Positions 1 to 7,451 are shown, counted from the stretch's first letter. The stretch is DNA of 21,670 bases from Clostridiales bacterium (GCA_004558105.1 SFEB01000017.1:1-21670), one strand, 5' to 3'. Notes: generated from the letters alone by a model not told the origin. A program made the numbers and translations.

Positions 1-267
1 GGCGAAGGCAAGCCCGGCGAGCCCGGCACCGGAGAAGGCGAAGAAGCCGGAGATCAGGAAAGCGACCAGGATTCCGACTCCGCAGGCGGAAGTTACGACA
101 CCGACAGCAACAAGGTTTACAACGGAAAAACCGATTACGGTGGGGAATACGACAGCAGACGCGACGGATCCAGCGACCGCATGAACAACAGCGATAACGT
201 TTCCGACGACCAACGCGGCGTTGCCGAAGGTTATTGGGATATCATCAACAGTAACAACGGCGGCTAA
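1..267 (+). CDS. C-terminal tail of an unidentified host protein (5' truncated)
   Basis: Frame 1 is open from the window edge to TAA at 265-267, giving the last 88 residues of a protein whose start lies outside. The tail is low complexity and acidic: Gly/Glu/Pro repeats (GEGKPGEPGTGEGEE) for about 17 residues, then an Asp/Ser stretch, then a less repetitive end (YNGKTDYGGEYDSRR ... GVAEGYWDIINS). The ending faintly resembles C-termini of large membrane proteins encoded near MoxR/vWA genes in Firmicutes, but this is only an impression. No domain can be named. A strong terminator follows about 75 bases downstream, so it closes its own transcription unit and is not part of the phage cassette. 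Confidence 0.7.
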   Translation, partial: GEGKPGEPGTGEGEEAGDQESDQDSDSAGGSYDTDSNKVYNGKTDYGGEYDSRRDGSSDRMNNSDNVSDDQRGVAEGYWDIINSNNGG

Positions 268-340
268 TACCGTTTGTAAATCAAAACGCTGAAAAATTTT
301 TAATTTTAAAATATATGGCAATTGAAATATTTTCACATTG

Positions 341-374
341 AAAAGGGCGGTCTGCTTAGGCAACCGCCTTTTTC
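341..374 (+). terminator. Rho-independent terminator of the upstream host gene
   Basis: GGGCGGT pairs with ACCGCCT (one G-T wobble; loop about 11 nt), preceded by an A-run and followed by TTTTTC. It lies about 75 bases past the TAA at 267. Confidence 0.75.
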
Positions 375-377
375 TTG

Positions 378-397
378 TGCCGACAAATGCCGACAAA
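378..397. repeat. 10-bp tandem repeat (TGCCGACAAA x2)
   Basis: Two exact adjacent copies of TGCCGACAAA, between the host terminator and the SOS-box-like palindrome. Two copies could be chance, but the position in a probable regulatory gap makes a protein-binding site possible. Confidence 0.6.
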
Positions 398-413
398 TTA
401 TTACAATATTTTT

Positions 414-425
414 GAACGAATGTTC
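414..425. promoter_or_regulatory. LexA (SOS) box candidate
   Basis: GAACGAATGTTC matches the Gram-positive LexA core GAAC-N4-GTTC exactly. It lies between two terminators and 140 bases before the first phage-type gene. A possible -10 hexamer TACAAT (402-407) sits 6 bases upstream, but no convincing -35 is properly spaced. If functional, it would tie a transcript entering the phage cassette to DNA damage. A 12-bp palindrome of this kind can occur by chance. Confidence 0.5.
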
Positions 426-446
426 TAAAATTGAGTGCAAAAACCC

Positions 447-478
447 AAATCACGACATGCTGTTGTCGTGATTTTTTT
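447..478 (+). terminator. Strong intrinsic terminator or attenuator before the phage cassette
   Basis: An 11-bp perfect stem (AAATCACGACA with TGTCGTGATTT) has a 6-nt loop and runs into a T-tract (471-478). It sits just 3' of the SOS-box candidate and 5' of the phage regulator gene. Any transcript started near 400-430 would have to read through it to reach position 566, so an attenuator role is possible. On its own it could be a second terminator insulating the host gene. Confidence 0.75.
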
Positions 479-509
479 GATATTATTTGCGTGAAGATAA
501 GCGAAAGGA

Positions 510-552
510 CCGCCAAGCCCCGATGGCGGAAATTGAGTTAATCTATCTTAAC
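510..552 (+). promoter_or_regulatory. Structured leader: two hairpins ahead of the phage regulator
   Basis: Hairpin 1 is CCGCCA (510-515) with TGGCGG (524-529) and an 8-nt loop. Hairpin 2 is GTTAA (537-541) with TTAAC (548-552). The GAGGAG ribosome site (553-558) follows directly and the ATG is at 566. Neither hairpin has a T-tract, so they are not terminators. They could affect translation or be a protein-binding site. Confidence 0.4.
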
Positions 553-565
553 GAGGAGAATAATA

Positions 566-1027
566 ATGAATAGCAGCGATTTTAAGATTGGTTTGCTGAA
601 AAGTTACGGTTATTTGTCGGGGTACATAGACCAGGCGGATTTTTGCATTTACAATAAGGCTTTAGGAACGCACAACTTTGGTAAGGCTCAGACCGACGCA
701 TACGTTCAGGCTTCGGAGATAGTAAAGTTGATAAACCAAAAAAATCAACTCGTTGACCTTTCAAACGTTTTGACGAATGCGCTTAACGGATTGACCGAGG
801 AGGAGCGAAAGTTGTTGGTGTTGCGTTACGTCAAGGGGCAGGTTGCCGGCGACGTGATGGTAAAGTTGGGTTTAACCAAGGGTAAATATTACGTGCGTGC
901 CAACAAGGCGTTGGAAAATTTTGAAAAGCATTTAAAATACGACGGAGTGGACGAGGAATGGTTTAAAGAAAGTTATTCCAAAAAACCTTGGTTCAGGCGA
1001 CTTATAAACTTTGCCAACGACAAGTAA
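566..1027 (+). CDS. Phage regulator with sigma-70 region 4-like domain (ArpU/RinA-like)
   Basis: The protein has 153 residues and starts at an ATG 7 bases after GAGGAG. Residues 76-122 (LTEEERKLLVLRYVKG, then a second helix around MVKLGLTKGKYYVRANKAL) have the pattern of a sigma region 4 helix-turn-helix. This is the arrangement of ArpU-type late-transcription activators, which Gram-positive phages often place just before the terminase genes. The N-terminal 75 residues are helical and not recognised. By position it should switch on packaging and capsid transcription. A small-terminase role is an alternative, since both families have an N- or C-terminal HTH and sit here. It is the only transcription regulator in the cassette. 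The hairpin-rich leader upstream may control it. Confidence 0.7.
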   Translation: MNSSDFKIGLLKSYGYLSGYIDQADFCIYNKALGTHNFGKAQTDAYVQASEIVKLINQKNQLVDLSNVLTNALNGLTEEERKLLVLRYVKGQVAGDVMVKLGLTKGKYYVRANKALENFEKHLKYDGVDEEWFKESYSKKPWFRRLINFANDK

Positions 1028-1068
1028 AAAAACCGCTTTGTTTTTTTTGCCGAAAAAAAAGAAACGGA

Positions 1069-1941
1069 CTAAAGAAAATCGTCAAAATAGCGCGGTTTTT
1101 GGCTTGGTTGACTCGGCGTTTCCGTCGGAAGGTCTGCGGCGGCAGAATCGGTCGTGTAGTATTTTTGCTTTTTAGACTTTGCAGGCAAAAACAAAACTAC
1201 GACTATGATTATTGCCGGAATACAGACCAATGCGATGATGGCAATTTGCATTTTTGACAAAGAGTCTGACGATTGCGCGGCGGGTTCTTGCTGTATCGGC
1301 TGATCGGAAGGGTCCGGTTCTTCGGGAGTCGGCTGTACGGGATTTACGTCTGCGGCGGTGGTTATCGGAGTAGGATGAAGAGATATTGCCGGTGCGGAAA
1401 CGCCGTCGGAGTTTACGTAACAGAGATTCTGGTCGTATCGGACGAAAAACCACGTGGAATCGGCTACGGGATAAGCGCCGTAGTAGTACAGAACCTGACC
1501 GTCGTAGACGGCGCAGACCGATTGCGAGGTTGATGACGGTTGTGAAAACAGTATTGCATTGGATTGCTTTACCGTGACGATTACGGTCGGATAAGTAGGA
1601 TAAGTAGGCTGATCGACGACGGCGGAGACTTTATCGCATTTAACGTAGCCGTATATTTTTACGAAACCTCCGCTGTTTTCCATAAGTTCTACGCGGTAAA
1701 AGCCGGATTGCGTAACGTCGGTTACTTTTAGGTAATAAGAATAAGCCAATTTAAAAAGTTTGTCGCTCGCGGAGTCGGATGCGTTTTTTAACAGCCACGT
1801 ATCGTTGTCGATTATGCGCACCCAAGACGGCGTCGAGGTTGCGGAATCGTCGGCAAGAGCGGTTTCAGGCGTGGCGAACAGCGCGAAAAAAACGGCGACG
1901 GCAATTAATAAAACGAGCGAAAAAAATATTGATCGTTTCAT
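1069..1941 (-). CDS. Membrane-anchored surface protein with SH3-like domains, reversed inside the phage cassette
   Basis: The protein has 290 residues. The start is supported by AAAGGA about 10 bases upstream on the minus strand. A signal peptide covers residues 1-30 (MKR, hydrophobic core, then ALA before DD). Residues 40-110 and 120-185 look like two SH3-like beta-barrels of the kind that bind peptidoglycan or other wall ligands. A Pro/Glu/Gln-rich stalk follows (189-222), then one membrane helix (232-253) with a Lys-rich stop (KSKKQK) and a short cytoplasmic tail. The signal peptide plus single anchor place the SH3 part outside the cell. No catalytic domain is seen. It lies opposite to the phage genes, between the regulator and terminase, where a 'moron' (lysogenic conversion gene) is typically found; its function is unknown. 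Confidence 0.75.
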   Translation of the reverse strand: MKRSIFFSLVLLIAVAVFFALFATPETALADDSATSTPSWVRIIDNDTWLLKNASDSASDKLFKLAYSYYLKVTDVTQSGFYRVELMENSGGFVKIYGYVKCDKVSAVVDQPTYPTYPTVIVTVKQSNAILFSQPSSTSQSVCAVYDGQVLYYYGAYPVADSTWFFVRYDQNLCYVNSDGVSAPAISLHPTPITTAADVNPVQPTPEEPDPSDQPIQQEPAAQSSDSLSKMQIAIIALVCIPAIIIVVVLFLPAKSKKQKYYTTDSAAADLPTETPSQPSQKPRYFDDFL

Positions 1942-1992
1942 TCTGTTATTTTTCCTTTTTACTAAATTTTAACGCGATAAAAGGGGAAAAAT

Positions 1993-2012
1993 AAGGCAAA
2001 AAAAGGCAAAAA
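1993..2012 (+). repeat. 10-bp tandem repeat (AAGGCAAAAA x2) forming the terminase translation start region
   Basis: Two exact copies of AAGGCAAAAA abut the terminase ATG at 2013. The second copy supplies the only Shine-Dalgarno-like sequence (AAGG, 6 bases from ATG), much weaker than the AGGAGG sites of the other phage genes, so terminase may be translated at a low rate. Confidence 0.6.
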
Positions 2013-3452
2013 ATGAGGGAAATTATCGAACAAATCAAAAGGATCGAAGAGGAACAGTTACGTCGGAAAAACTCGCCGCTTGCGTCTTACAACACGGGAG
2101 ACGTGGTGCACGAAAAGCAAATCGAATTTCATAAATGCCCCAAGAAAAACAAGTGGGTGTTCGGCGGCAACCGGAGCGGAAAAACCGAATGCGGAGCCGT
2201 AGAATGCGTATGGATTGCGAGAGGGATTCATCCTTATTTGACTAACCGTGCAAATACCGAGGGATGGGTGGTTTCGCTTTCCACTCAGGTGCAGAGGGAC
2301 GTTGCGCAAAAAAAGATAATGCACTATCTGGAAAAAAGTTGGATAGAAAAGGTTGTAATGTCGAGCGGCAGTCAAGGTAGTGCCGAGTACGGCGTAATTG
2401 ACTATATTCTGGTTAAAAACGTCTTTGGCGGGATAAGTAAAATAGGGTTTAAGAGTTGCGAGGCGGGACGTGAAAAGTTTGCCGGGACGAGTCTGGACTA
2501 CGTTTGGTTTGACGAGGAACCGCCTTTAGACGTCTATCAGGAATGTCAGATGCGCGTATTGGACAGAGCAGGCAGAATTTTCGGAACGATGACACCGCTT
2601 AAAGGGCTCAGTTGGGTGTATGACGAAATTTTTTTAAACGTCAGGAACAGCAAGGAGGTGTGGTGCATCTTTATGGAGTGGGCGGACAACCCCTTTTTGC
2701 CCGCAGAAGAGGTCGAATATATGACCGAATCGCTGTCCGAAGAAAGTTTAAACAGTCGTCGGTACGGAAAGTTCGGAGTAGGTCAAGGACTTGTTTATTC
2801 CGAGTTTGATCCGAGCATTCACGTTATTCAGCCTTTTGAAGTGCCTGCCGAGTGGCAGGACAAACTCAGTATTGACCCCGGTCTGAACAATCCTTTGAGC
2901 TGTCATTGGTACGCCGTTGACGGTGATGGAAACGTTTACGTCGTTGCGGAGCATTACGAAAGCAAAAAGGACGTTAACTATCATGCGGAAAAAATCAAAG
3001 AAATATCAAGACGACTGAACTGGCACGCAGACAGCCGCGGAAGATATGAAGCTTTGATCGACTCTGCGGCAAACCAGAGAACGCTTGCTTGCAGTAAAAG
3101 CGTGGCTGAATTGTTTTACGACAACGGTATTGCCGTCAATACCAAGGTAAACAAAGACGTTTTCAGCGGTATTAACCGCGTAAAGGAATATCTGAAAGTA
3201 AAAAACGGCAGACCTAAACTCTTTATTTTTGAAAACTGCGTCAATATGATACGGGAAATAAAGGGATACTGGTGGGGCGCGAATGACAGTCCCAAAAAGG
3301 TGGACGACCACGCTATGGACGAACTGCGTTATTATATCTCCTCAAAACCTCTTCCCCCAAAACAGCCGACTCAAACAAAGACGGCGATAGAATTGGACAA
3401 GGAAAGGTTGTTCAGGAGGCTTAATGAAGGACGTAATAGACTCCATTTCTAA
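2013..3452 (+). CDS. terL: Phage terminase large subunit (TerL)
   Basis: TerL is the ATP-driven motor and nuclease that packs DNA into the prohead through the portal. The protein has 479 residues, a normal length. The N-terminal ATPase shows Walker A GGNRSGKT (51-58) and Walker B VWFDEE (164-169) with the catalytic Glu. The GTMTP segment (191-195) fits the coupling motif. The C-terminal RNase H-fold nuclease shows SIDPG (Asp 288), ALID (Asp 350) and DDHAMDELRY (431-440), the expected acidic metal ligands. All key residues are present, so the enzyme should be active. The ribosome site is weak. The gene diverges from the surface-protein gene, so it needs its own promoter in 1942-2012 or read-through from 566; I see no good sigma-A promoter there. 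Confidence 0.95.
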   Translation: MREIIEQIKRIEEEQLRRKNSPLASYNTGDVVHEKQIEFHKCPKKNKWVFGGNRSGKTECGAVECVWIARGIHPYLTNRANTEGWVVSLSTQVQRDVAQKKIMHYLEKSWIEKVVMSSGSQGSAEYGVIDYILVKNVFGGISKIGFKSCEAGREKFAGTSLDYVWFDEEPPLDVYQECQMRVLDRAGRIFGTMTPLKGLSWVYDEIFLNVRNSKEVWCIFMEWADNPFLPAEEVEYMTESLSEESLNSRRYGKFGVGQGLVYSEFDPSIHVIQPFEVPAEWQDKLSIDPGLNNPLSCHWYAVDGDGNVYVVAEHYESKKDVNYHAEKIKEISRRLNWHADSRGRYEALIDSAANQRTLACSKSVAELFYDNGIAVNTKVNKDVFSGINRVKEYLKVKNGRPKLFIFENCVNMIREIKGYWWGANDSPKKVDDHAMDELRYYISSKPLPPKQPTQTKTAIELDKERLFRRLNEGRNRLHF

Positions 3453-3747
3453 AATGCTCTACAAAAAGGCGTTGGGGTACAAAGTCAAGGAAAATATTGA
3501 TGAATTTGTTCTTGACGAAGGCGAGAGCAAACCCCGTTTGGTAAAAAGGAAGGTAACTACCAAGCACGTTGCGCCCGATATATCCGCCGCAAAAGCGCTT
3601 TTGGCGATGCGGTGTTCGGACAACGAAGTATCCGACATGACGGACGAGCAGTTAGAAGAGGAAAAATCAAGGTTATTAAAGTTATTGAGCCGTGACTCCG
3701 ACGGAAATACGGGCGTAGGTAACGGCAATAACGAAGGAGAGGTATGA
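3424..3747 (+). CDS. Small-terminase-like protein lacking the usual N-terminal HTH
   Basis: The protein has 107 residues; AGGAGG (3414-3419) sits 4 bases before the ATG, and the gene overlaps the terL end by 29 bases. The segment LYKKALGYKVKENIDEF ... VKRKVTTKHVAPDISAAKALL (12-60) resembles the C-terminal half of Firmicutes phage small terminases (phBC6A51-type), where a KxVxKHVPPD motif follows an N-terminal DNA-binding homeodomain. That homeodomain is missing here. The rest is acidic (DMTDEQLEEEKSRLLKLL) with a Gly/Asn tail. The position after terL, not before it, is also unusual. It could be a reduced TerS, an adaptor between TerL and portal, or an unrelated small virion protein. The stop codon overlaps the portal start (ATGA), so the two are translationally coupled. 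Confidence 0.55.
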   Translation: MKDVIDSISKMLYKKALGYKVKENIDEFVLDEGESKPRLVKRKVTTKHVAPDISAAKALLAMRCSDNEVSDMTDEQLEEEKSRLLKLLSRDSDGNTGVGNGNNEGEV

Positions 3748-5618
3748 ATCAATCGAAAACGAGGCTGTACGAAGAAATCGTTGCGGAAGTTAAAGACGAT
3801 TTTAAGAGCAGACAAGAGGACAGGTTGCCGTACGAACTGGCATGGCAACTCAATATGAACTTCGTCGCGGGCAATCAGTATTGTCAGATAAGCAGACGAG
3901 GAATAGAAAAGGAGGACAAAGAGTACGGTTGGCAATGTCGCGACGTTTACAATCATATTGCGACGATTTACGAAACCAGGTTGGCAAAACTGAGCAGAGT
4001 CAAGCCGAAAATGTCCGTCAGACCGGTAGGTGCGGAAGACGGCGACGTAATGAGCGCAAAAGTTTCGTCAAAGATACTTCAGGGTTGCAGTGAAAAACTC
4101 AGGCTTACGGCGTTGATGGACAACGCTACGATGTGGAGTGAGGTTTGCGGCACGGTATTTTATAAAATTTGCTGGGATAAGTCTTCAGGTAGCGTGTTGC
4201 CGTCGTCAACTGGCGAGTTTAAGTCGGGAGACGTCGGTGTAAGCGTTTGTCCTCCCTTTGAAATTTATCCCGACAGCAATACGTGTCAGAGTATGGCTGA
4301 GGTAAACAGTTTAATTCACGCCAAGGTTTACACTGTAGAAGAAGTAAAAAGCATCTGGGGCGCGGACGTTAAAGGCGAGGACGTGAAGGTTTTTGCTCCC
4401 GGCAGCGTCGCCGTGACGGGCGGATACGGCGTGAACGGTTTTTCGGCAAATATCACCGAACAGGTTAAAAAGAACGCCGTGACCGTAATCGAGCGTTACA
4501 CCAGACCTTGCAGTAAATATCCCGACGGACAATTGGTAATCGTGGCGGGCGACAGCATCTTGTATATCGGCGAACTGCCGTATTTTAACGGCGAAAACGG
4601 CGAGAGGGATTTGCCTTTCGTCAGGCAGGTATCTACTCTGACCGCAGGGTGCTTCTGGGGAACGAGCGTCGTTGAGAGACTTATACCCGTTCAGCGCGCG
4701 TATAACGCCGTAAAAAACAGGAAACAAGAGTTTTTGAACAGAATTTCTATGGGCGTGCTGGCGGTAGAAGAAGGCAGCGTAGACCCCGACGAGTTGACCG
4801 ACGGCGGACTTTCGCCCGGCAAGGTTTTGACCTACCGGCAAGGGGCTAATTTGCCGAGATTGCTGGACGCCGGAAATCTTCCGAGCGAATTTTTATACGA
4901 AGAAGAACGCTTGCTGACCGAGTTTTTAGAGGTTTCGGGCGTCTCGGAATTGATGCGGAACAGCAGTACCACGCAAAACATCACCAGCGGCGTGGCGTTG
5001 CAGTTGCTGATAGAACAGGACGATACGCGTCTTAACATTTCCGCCGACCAGATAAGATGCGCTATTCGTGACGTGGCAAGGCAGATATTGAGACTTTACA
5101 GGCAATTTGCCGTCACAAAAAGGATAGAAAAAGTCGTCGGAGAAGACGGAGCGGTCGAGGTTTTTTACTTTAAAAACAGCGACCTGACCTCCGACGACGT
5201 GATTTTTGAAACGGAAAACGAAATAAACGATACACCGTCCGCACGCAGAGCACTGGTCATGGACTTGTTGTCCGCGGGACTGCTCACGGACAAGGACGGT
5301 AAAATATCTCAGGCGGGCAAACTCAAGATTTTGGAGATGATGGGGTTCGGAAACTGGGAAAGTTCTCAGGACGTCGCAACTCTTCATCAGCGTAAGGCGC
5401 AAAAAGAAAACCTCTTTTTCGCAGACGATACAAAACCGCTGGAAATCGACGACCATGCTATACATATCGAGGAACACGTCAAACACGTAGTGTCCGGCTT
5501 GGCAAGAAAACAGGGTAAAGAGTATGAACAAAAACTTTTGGCGCATATCAGGCTGCACCAAATCATGAGTAACGCTACGCAAACGAACGAAGAAGGAGAA
5601 TCGGGCAATGGAGAGTGA
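3744..5618 (+). CDS. Phage portal protein (P22-like)
   Basis: The portal is the dodecameric ring at one capsid vertex through which DNA enters and leaves. The 624 residues fit the long portals of short-tailed phages. The N-terminus has the typical opening (YEEIVAEVKDDFKSRQEDRLPYELAWQLNMNFVAGNQY), with WQCRDVYNHI and a long wing/stem region after it. Around residues 412-455 the pattern NITSGVALQLLIEQDD followed by a long amphipathic helix (IRDVARQILRLYRQFAV) matches the P22-type portal core. AAGGAGA sits 3 bases before the ATG, which overlaps the preceding stop. The last 11 bases overlap the next gene. Together with the downstream adaptor and propeller it indicates a podovirus-type particle. 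Confidence 0.9.
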   Translation: MNQSKTRLYEEIVAEVKDDFKSRQEDRLPYELAWQLNMNFVAGNQYCQISRRGIEKEDKEYGWQCRDVYNHIATIYETRLAKLSRVKPKMSVRPVGAEDGDVMSAKVSSKILQGCSEKLRLTALMDNATMWSEVCGTVFYKICWDKSSGSVLPSSTGEFKSGDVGVSVCPPFEIYPDSNTCQSMAEVNSLIHAKVYTVEEVKSIWGADVKGEDVKVFAPGSVAVTGGYGVNGFSANITEQVKKNAVTVIERYTRPCSKYPDGQLVIVAGDSILYIGELPYFNGENGERDLPFVRQVSTLTAGCFWGTSVVERLIPVQRAYNAVKNRKQEFLNRISMGVLAVEEGSVDPDELTDGGLSPGKVLTYRQGANLPRLLDAGNLPSEFLYEEERLLTEFLEVSGVSELMRNSSTTQNITSGVALQLLIEQDDTRLNISADQIRCAIRDVARQILRLYRQFAVTKRIEKVVGEDGAVEVFYFKNSDLTSDDVIFETENEINDTPSARRALVMDLLSAGLLTDKDGKISQAGKLKILEMMGFGNWESSQDVATLHQRKAQKENLFFADDTKPLEIDDHAIHIEEHVKHVVSGLARKQGKEYEQKLLAHIRLHQIMSNATQTNEEGESGNGE

Positions 5619-6153
5619 CTTAACAATTTTGGGCAAGTTCAAGTCGGTTGAAGCGTTAAAAAACGCTTACGACGCCTTGCAAAAGGAATTTACGAAAAAA
5701 TGCCAGAAACTGAGTCAGTTGACTAAAGCGGAGGACAATTCGGCAGACAAGGCGTCGTCGGTACAAGTCGATGAGGCGAGCCTTGCGCAACCCTCCGCGG
5801 CAGAGGTGGGTTTGCCTGCCGACGGACTTTTAAACGAAAAAACGTCGGACTTTTCGTCGGGTGAAGTTCTACCGAGCGGCGAGTGTGAAGACGCGGACGA
5901 TCCCGAAAACAAACGACACGTGTCGCGCGAAACCGACGAGTCTTTTTCTTTGGACGACGATTTCGTCGAAAAATACGTCTTGAATAACGCCAAGTTGCTT
6001 GACATGGTACTTGAGAAGTATTTAAGGCGAATCACAATACCTGCCGCGCCGCAATTGATAGGCGCGACGGGTGCAATGGGGCTTGCTCCGACCGTCAGAC
6101 CCAATTCCGTTAAGGAAGCGGGCGAGATGGCTGAGAGGCTTTTTAAAAAATAA
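5608..6153 (+). CDS. Putative capsid scaffolding protein
   Basis: The protein has 181 residues, and the AAGGAGAA site lies about 9 bases before the ATG inside the portal gene. The N-terminus is a short coiled coil (EALKNAYDALQKEFTKKCQKLSQL). Residues about 45-125 are acidic and low complexity, rich in Asp, Glu and Ser. The C-terminal third is more ordered, with a helix and a basic end (MAERLFKK). An acidic, helical, weakly conserved protein between portal and capsid is the classic position and look of a scaffold, which guides capsid assembly and binds coat through a basic C-terminal hook. I recognise no family, so the call rests on position and composition. Confidence 0.6.
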   Translation: MESDLTILGKFKSVEALKNAYDALQKEFTKKCQKLSQLTKAEDNSADKASSVQVDEASLAQPSAAEVGLPADGLLNEKTSDFSSGEVLPSGECEDADDPENKRHVSRETDESFSLDDDFVEKYVLNNAKLLDMVLEKYLRRITIPAAPQLIGATGAMGLAPTVRPNSVKEAGEMAERLFKK

Positions 6154-6175
6154 AAAATAAGGAGAGAAAACACAG

Positions 6176-7357
6176 ATGGTAACAATTTCCAGCGCGGAAA
6201 ACGCGTTAAAAACCCTTTATTTAGGAGTTGTCAGCGACCAACTCAATACGAAAGTCAACCCTTTGTTGGCTAAAATCAAGCAAAGCACTGCGGACGTGTG
6301 GGGCAAAGAAGTGCGTAAACTCGTACCTTACGGCGCAAACGGCGGTATCGGCGCAGGTACCGAGGACGGAGATTTACCCACTGCCGCAGGCAACAACTAC
6401 AAGCAGTTTTGCCTGACCTTAAAAAACCTTTACGGTACGATAGAAATTTCGGACAAGGCTATCCGTGCTTCCGCTAACAACAGTGGTGCGTTCGTCAATC
6501 TTCTGAACGCCGAAATGGAAGGGCTTATCAAAGCAAGCAAATTCAATTTCGGACGTATGCTGTTCGGCGACGGCAGCGGAAAACTTGCGACGGTTTCTTC
6601 CGTAAGCGGCAATACCGTAACCCTGGACAGCGTTTCTAACGTAATCGAAGGCATGGTCGTCGACTTTATGACTCCGTCGAGCGCAACTTATACCGAAGTA
6701 AGCGGAGCGACCGGCAGAAGAATCCTGTCGATTGACAGGGCAAATAAAGTCGTTACGGTAAACGGCGGCGCACTTACGGGCGTTGTTGACGAAAACGATA
6801 TCGTTACCGTTCAGGGCAGTTTCGGCAAGGAAATCACCGGTCTCGGCGCAATTTTCGGCAACAGTACTTCTTTGTACGGCATTACGCGCAGCGAAAACCT
6901 TTGGTTGACGCCTAAAACCGTTGCGGCAAAAGAAGGCGTTATCGACGATTCTACCATACAGAAGGTAGTGGACGAGCTCGAAGACGTCGCCGGCAGTACC
7001 GCAAACTTTATCGTTTGCAACAGCGGCGTAAGACGCGCGTATCAGAACTATCTGACGTCTAACCGTACTAACGTCGACACCATCAACCTTGACGGCGGTT
7101 TCAAAGCCATCAGTTTCGGCGGTATTCCCGTCGTTACCGACCGTTTCAGTCCGAGCGGCAATATGTACGTTCTTAACACCGACGAGTTCACTTTGCATCA
7201 ACTTTGCGACTGGCGCTGGCTGGAAGGCGACGACGGCAGAGTCTTAAAGCAGACCGCAGGCAAACCGGTTTACACCGCAACGTTGGTGAAATACGCGGAC
7301 TTGTTGTGCGAAAAGCCCTCGGGACAAGGCGTTATCACGGGCGTTACCGAAGCATAA
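6176..7357 (+). CDS. Major capsid protein (HK97 fold expected)
   Basis: The protein has 393 residues and starts at ATG 6176, after the strong AAGGAGAG site. The opening (SSAENALKTLYLGVVSDQLNTKVNPLLAKI) and following region (VRKLVPYGANGGIGAGTEDGDLPTA, then GTIEISDKAIRAS) are typical of major capsid proteins of Firmicutes short-tailed phages. The end (GIPVVTDRFSP ... LVKYADLLCEKP) fits the conserved capsid core. Residues about 135-215 are beta-rich with repeated TVT/VVTV strands and look like an inserted beta-barrel domain, as in the P22 coat I-domain. No protease gene is present, so maturation without prohead protease cleavage is likely. A hairpin follows the stop, which would favour high capsid output over downstream genes. 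Confidence 0.9.
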   Translation: MVTISSAENALKTLYLGVVSDQLNTKVNPLLAKIKQSTADVWGKEVRKLVPYGANGGIGAGTEDGDLPTAAGNNYKQFCLTLKNLYGTIEISDKAIRASANNSGAFVNLLNAEMEGLIKASKFNFGRMLFGDGSGKLATVSSVSGNTVTLDSVSNVIEGMVVDFMTPSSATYTEVSGATGRRILSIDRANKVVTVNGGALTGVVDENDIVTVQGSFGKEITGLGAIFGNSTSLYGITRSENLWLTPKTVAAKEGVIDDSTIQKVVDELEDVAGSTANFIVCNSGVRRAYQNYLTSNRTNVDTINLDGGFKAISFGGIPVVTDRFSPSGNMYVLNTDEFTLHQLCDWRWLEGDDGRVLKQTAGKPVYTATLVKYADLLCEKPSGQGVITGVTEA

Positions 7358-7384
7358 AAACTAAGAAACCTACTTTTCGGGGCG

Positions 7385-7415
7385 GACGGGTGCGAATAAC
7401 ACCCGTCTTGCTTTG
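7385..7415 (+). terminator. Intergenic hairpin after the capsid gene (partial terminator)
   Basis: An 8-bp stem (GACGGGTG with CACCCGTC, loop 7 nt) is followed by TTGCTTTG, a weak T-tract. In phage late operons such hairpins partly stop transcription or protect the capsid mRNA, giving excess capsid over connector proteins. The next gene starts 36 bases later with no visible promoter, so some read-through must occur. Confidence 0.55.
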
Positions 7416-7451
7416 AAAAAAACCGAAAAACGCAAAGACGAGGAGGAAAAC

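Noticed and set aside
481..540. Possible c-di-GMP (GEMM) riboswitch: GCGAAAGGACCGCCAAGCC
   Set aside because: It is only loosely similar to the GAAA and GACGCAAAGCC parts of the GEMM core; the second stem and the conserved 3' closing strand are missing.
341..565. Phage attachment site (attL) in the left gap
   Set aside because: I found no matching direct repeat at the right end (11980-12045), and no integrase is present.
1028..1068. Terminator between the regulator and the reversed surface gene
   Set aside because: There are long A and T runs on both strands, but no stem with enough G-C pairs could be drawn.
988..1257. Small ORF after the regulator, plus strand
   Set aside because: It lies antisense to the convincing surface-protein gene, starts inside the regulator gene and has a basic, low-quality composition; a shadow frame.
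4926..5642. Long minus-strand open frame opposite the portal gene
   Set aside because: The plus-strand portal is clearly real and continuous; the reverse frame has no ribosome site or recognisable motif.
7413..7451. Upstream extension of the small phage protein at 7452
   Set aside because: The extension begins in the capsid hairpin region and has no ribosome site, while AGGAGG precedes ATG 7452.
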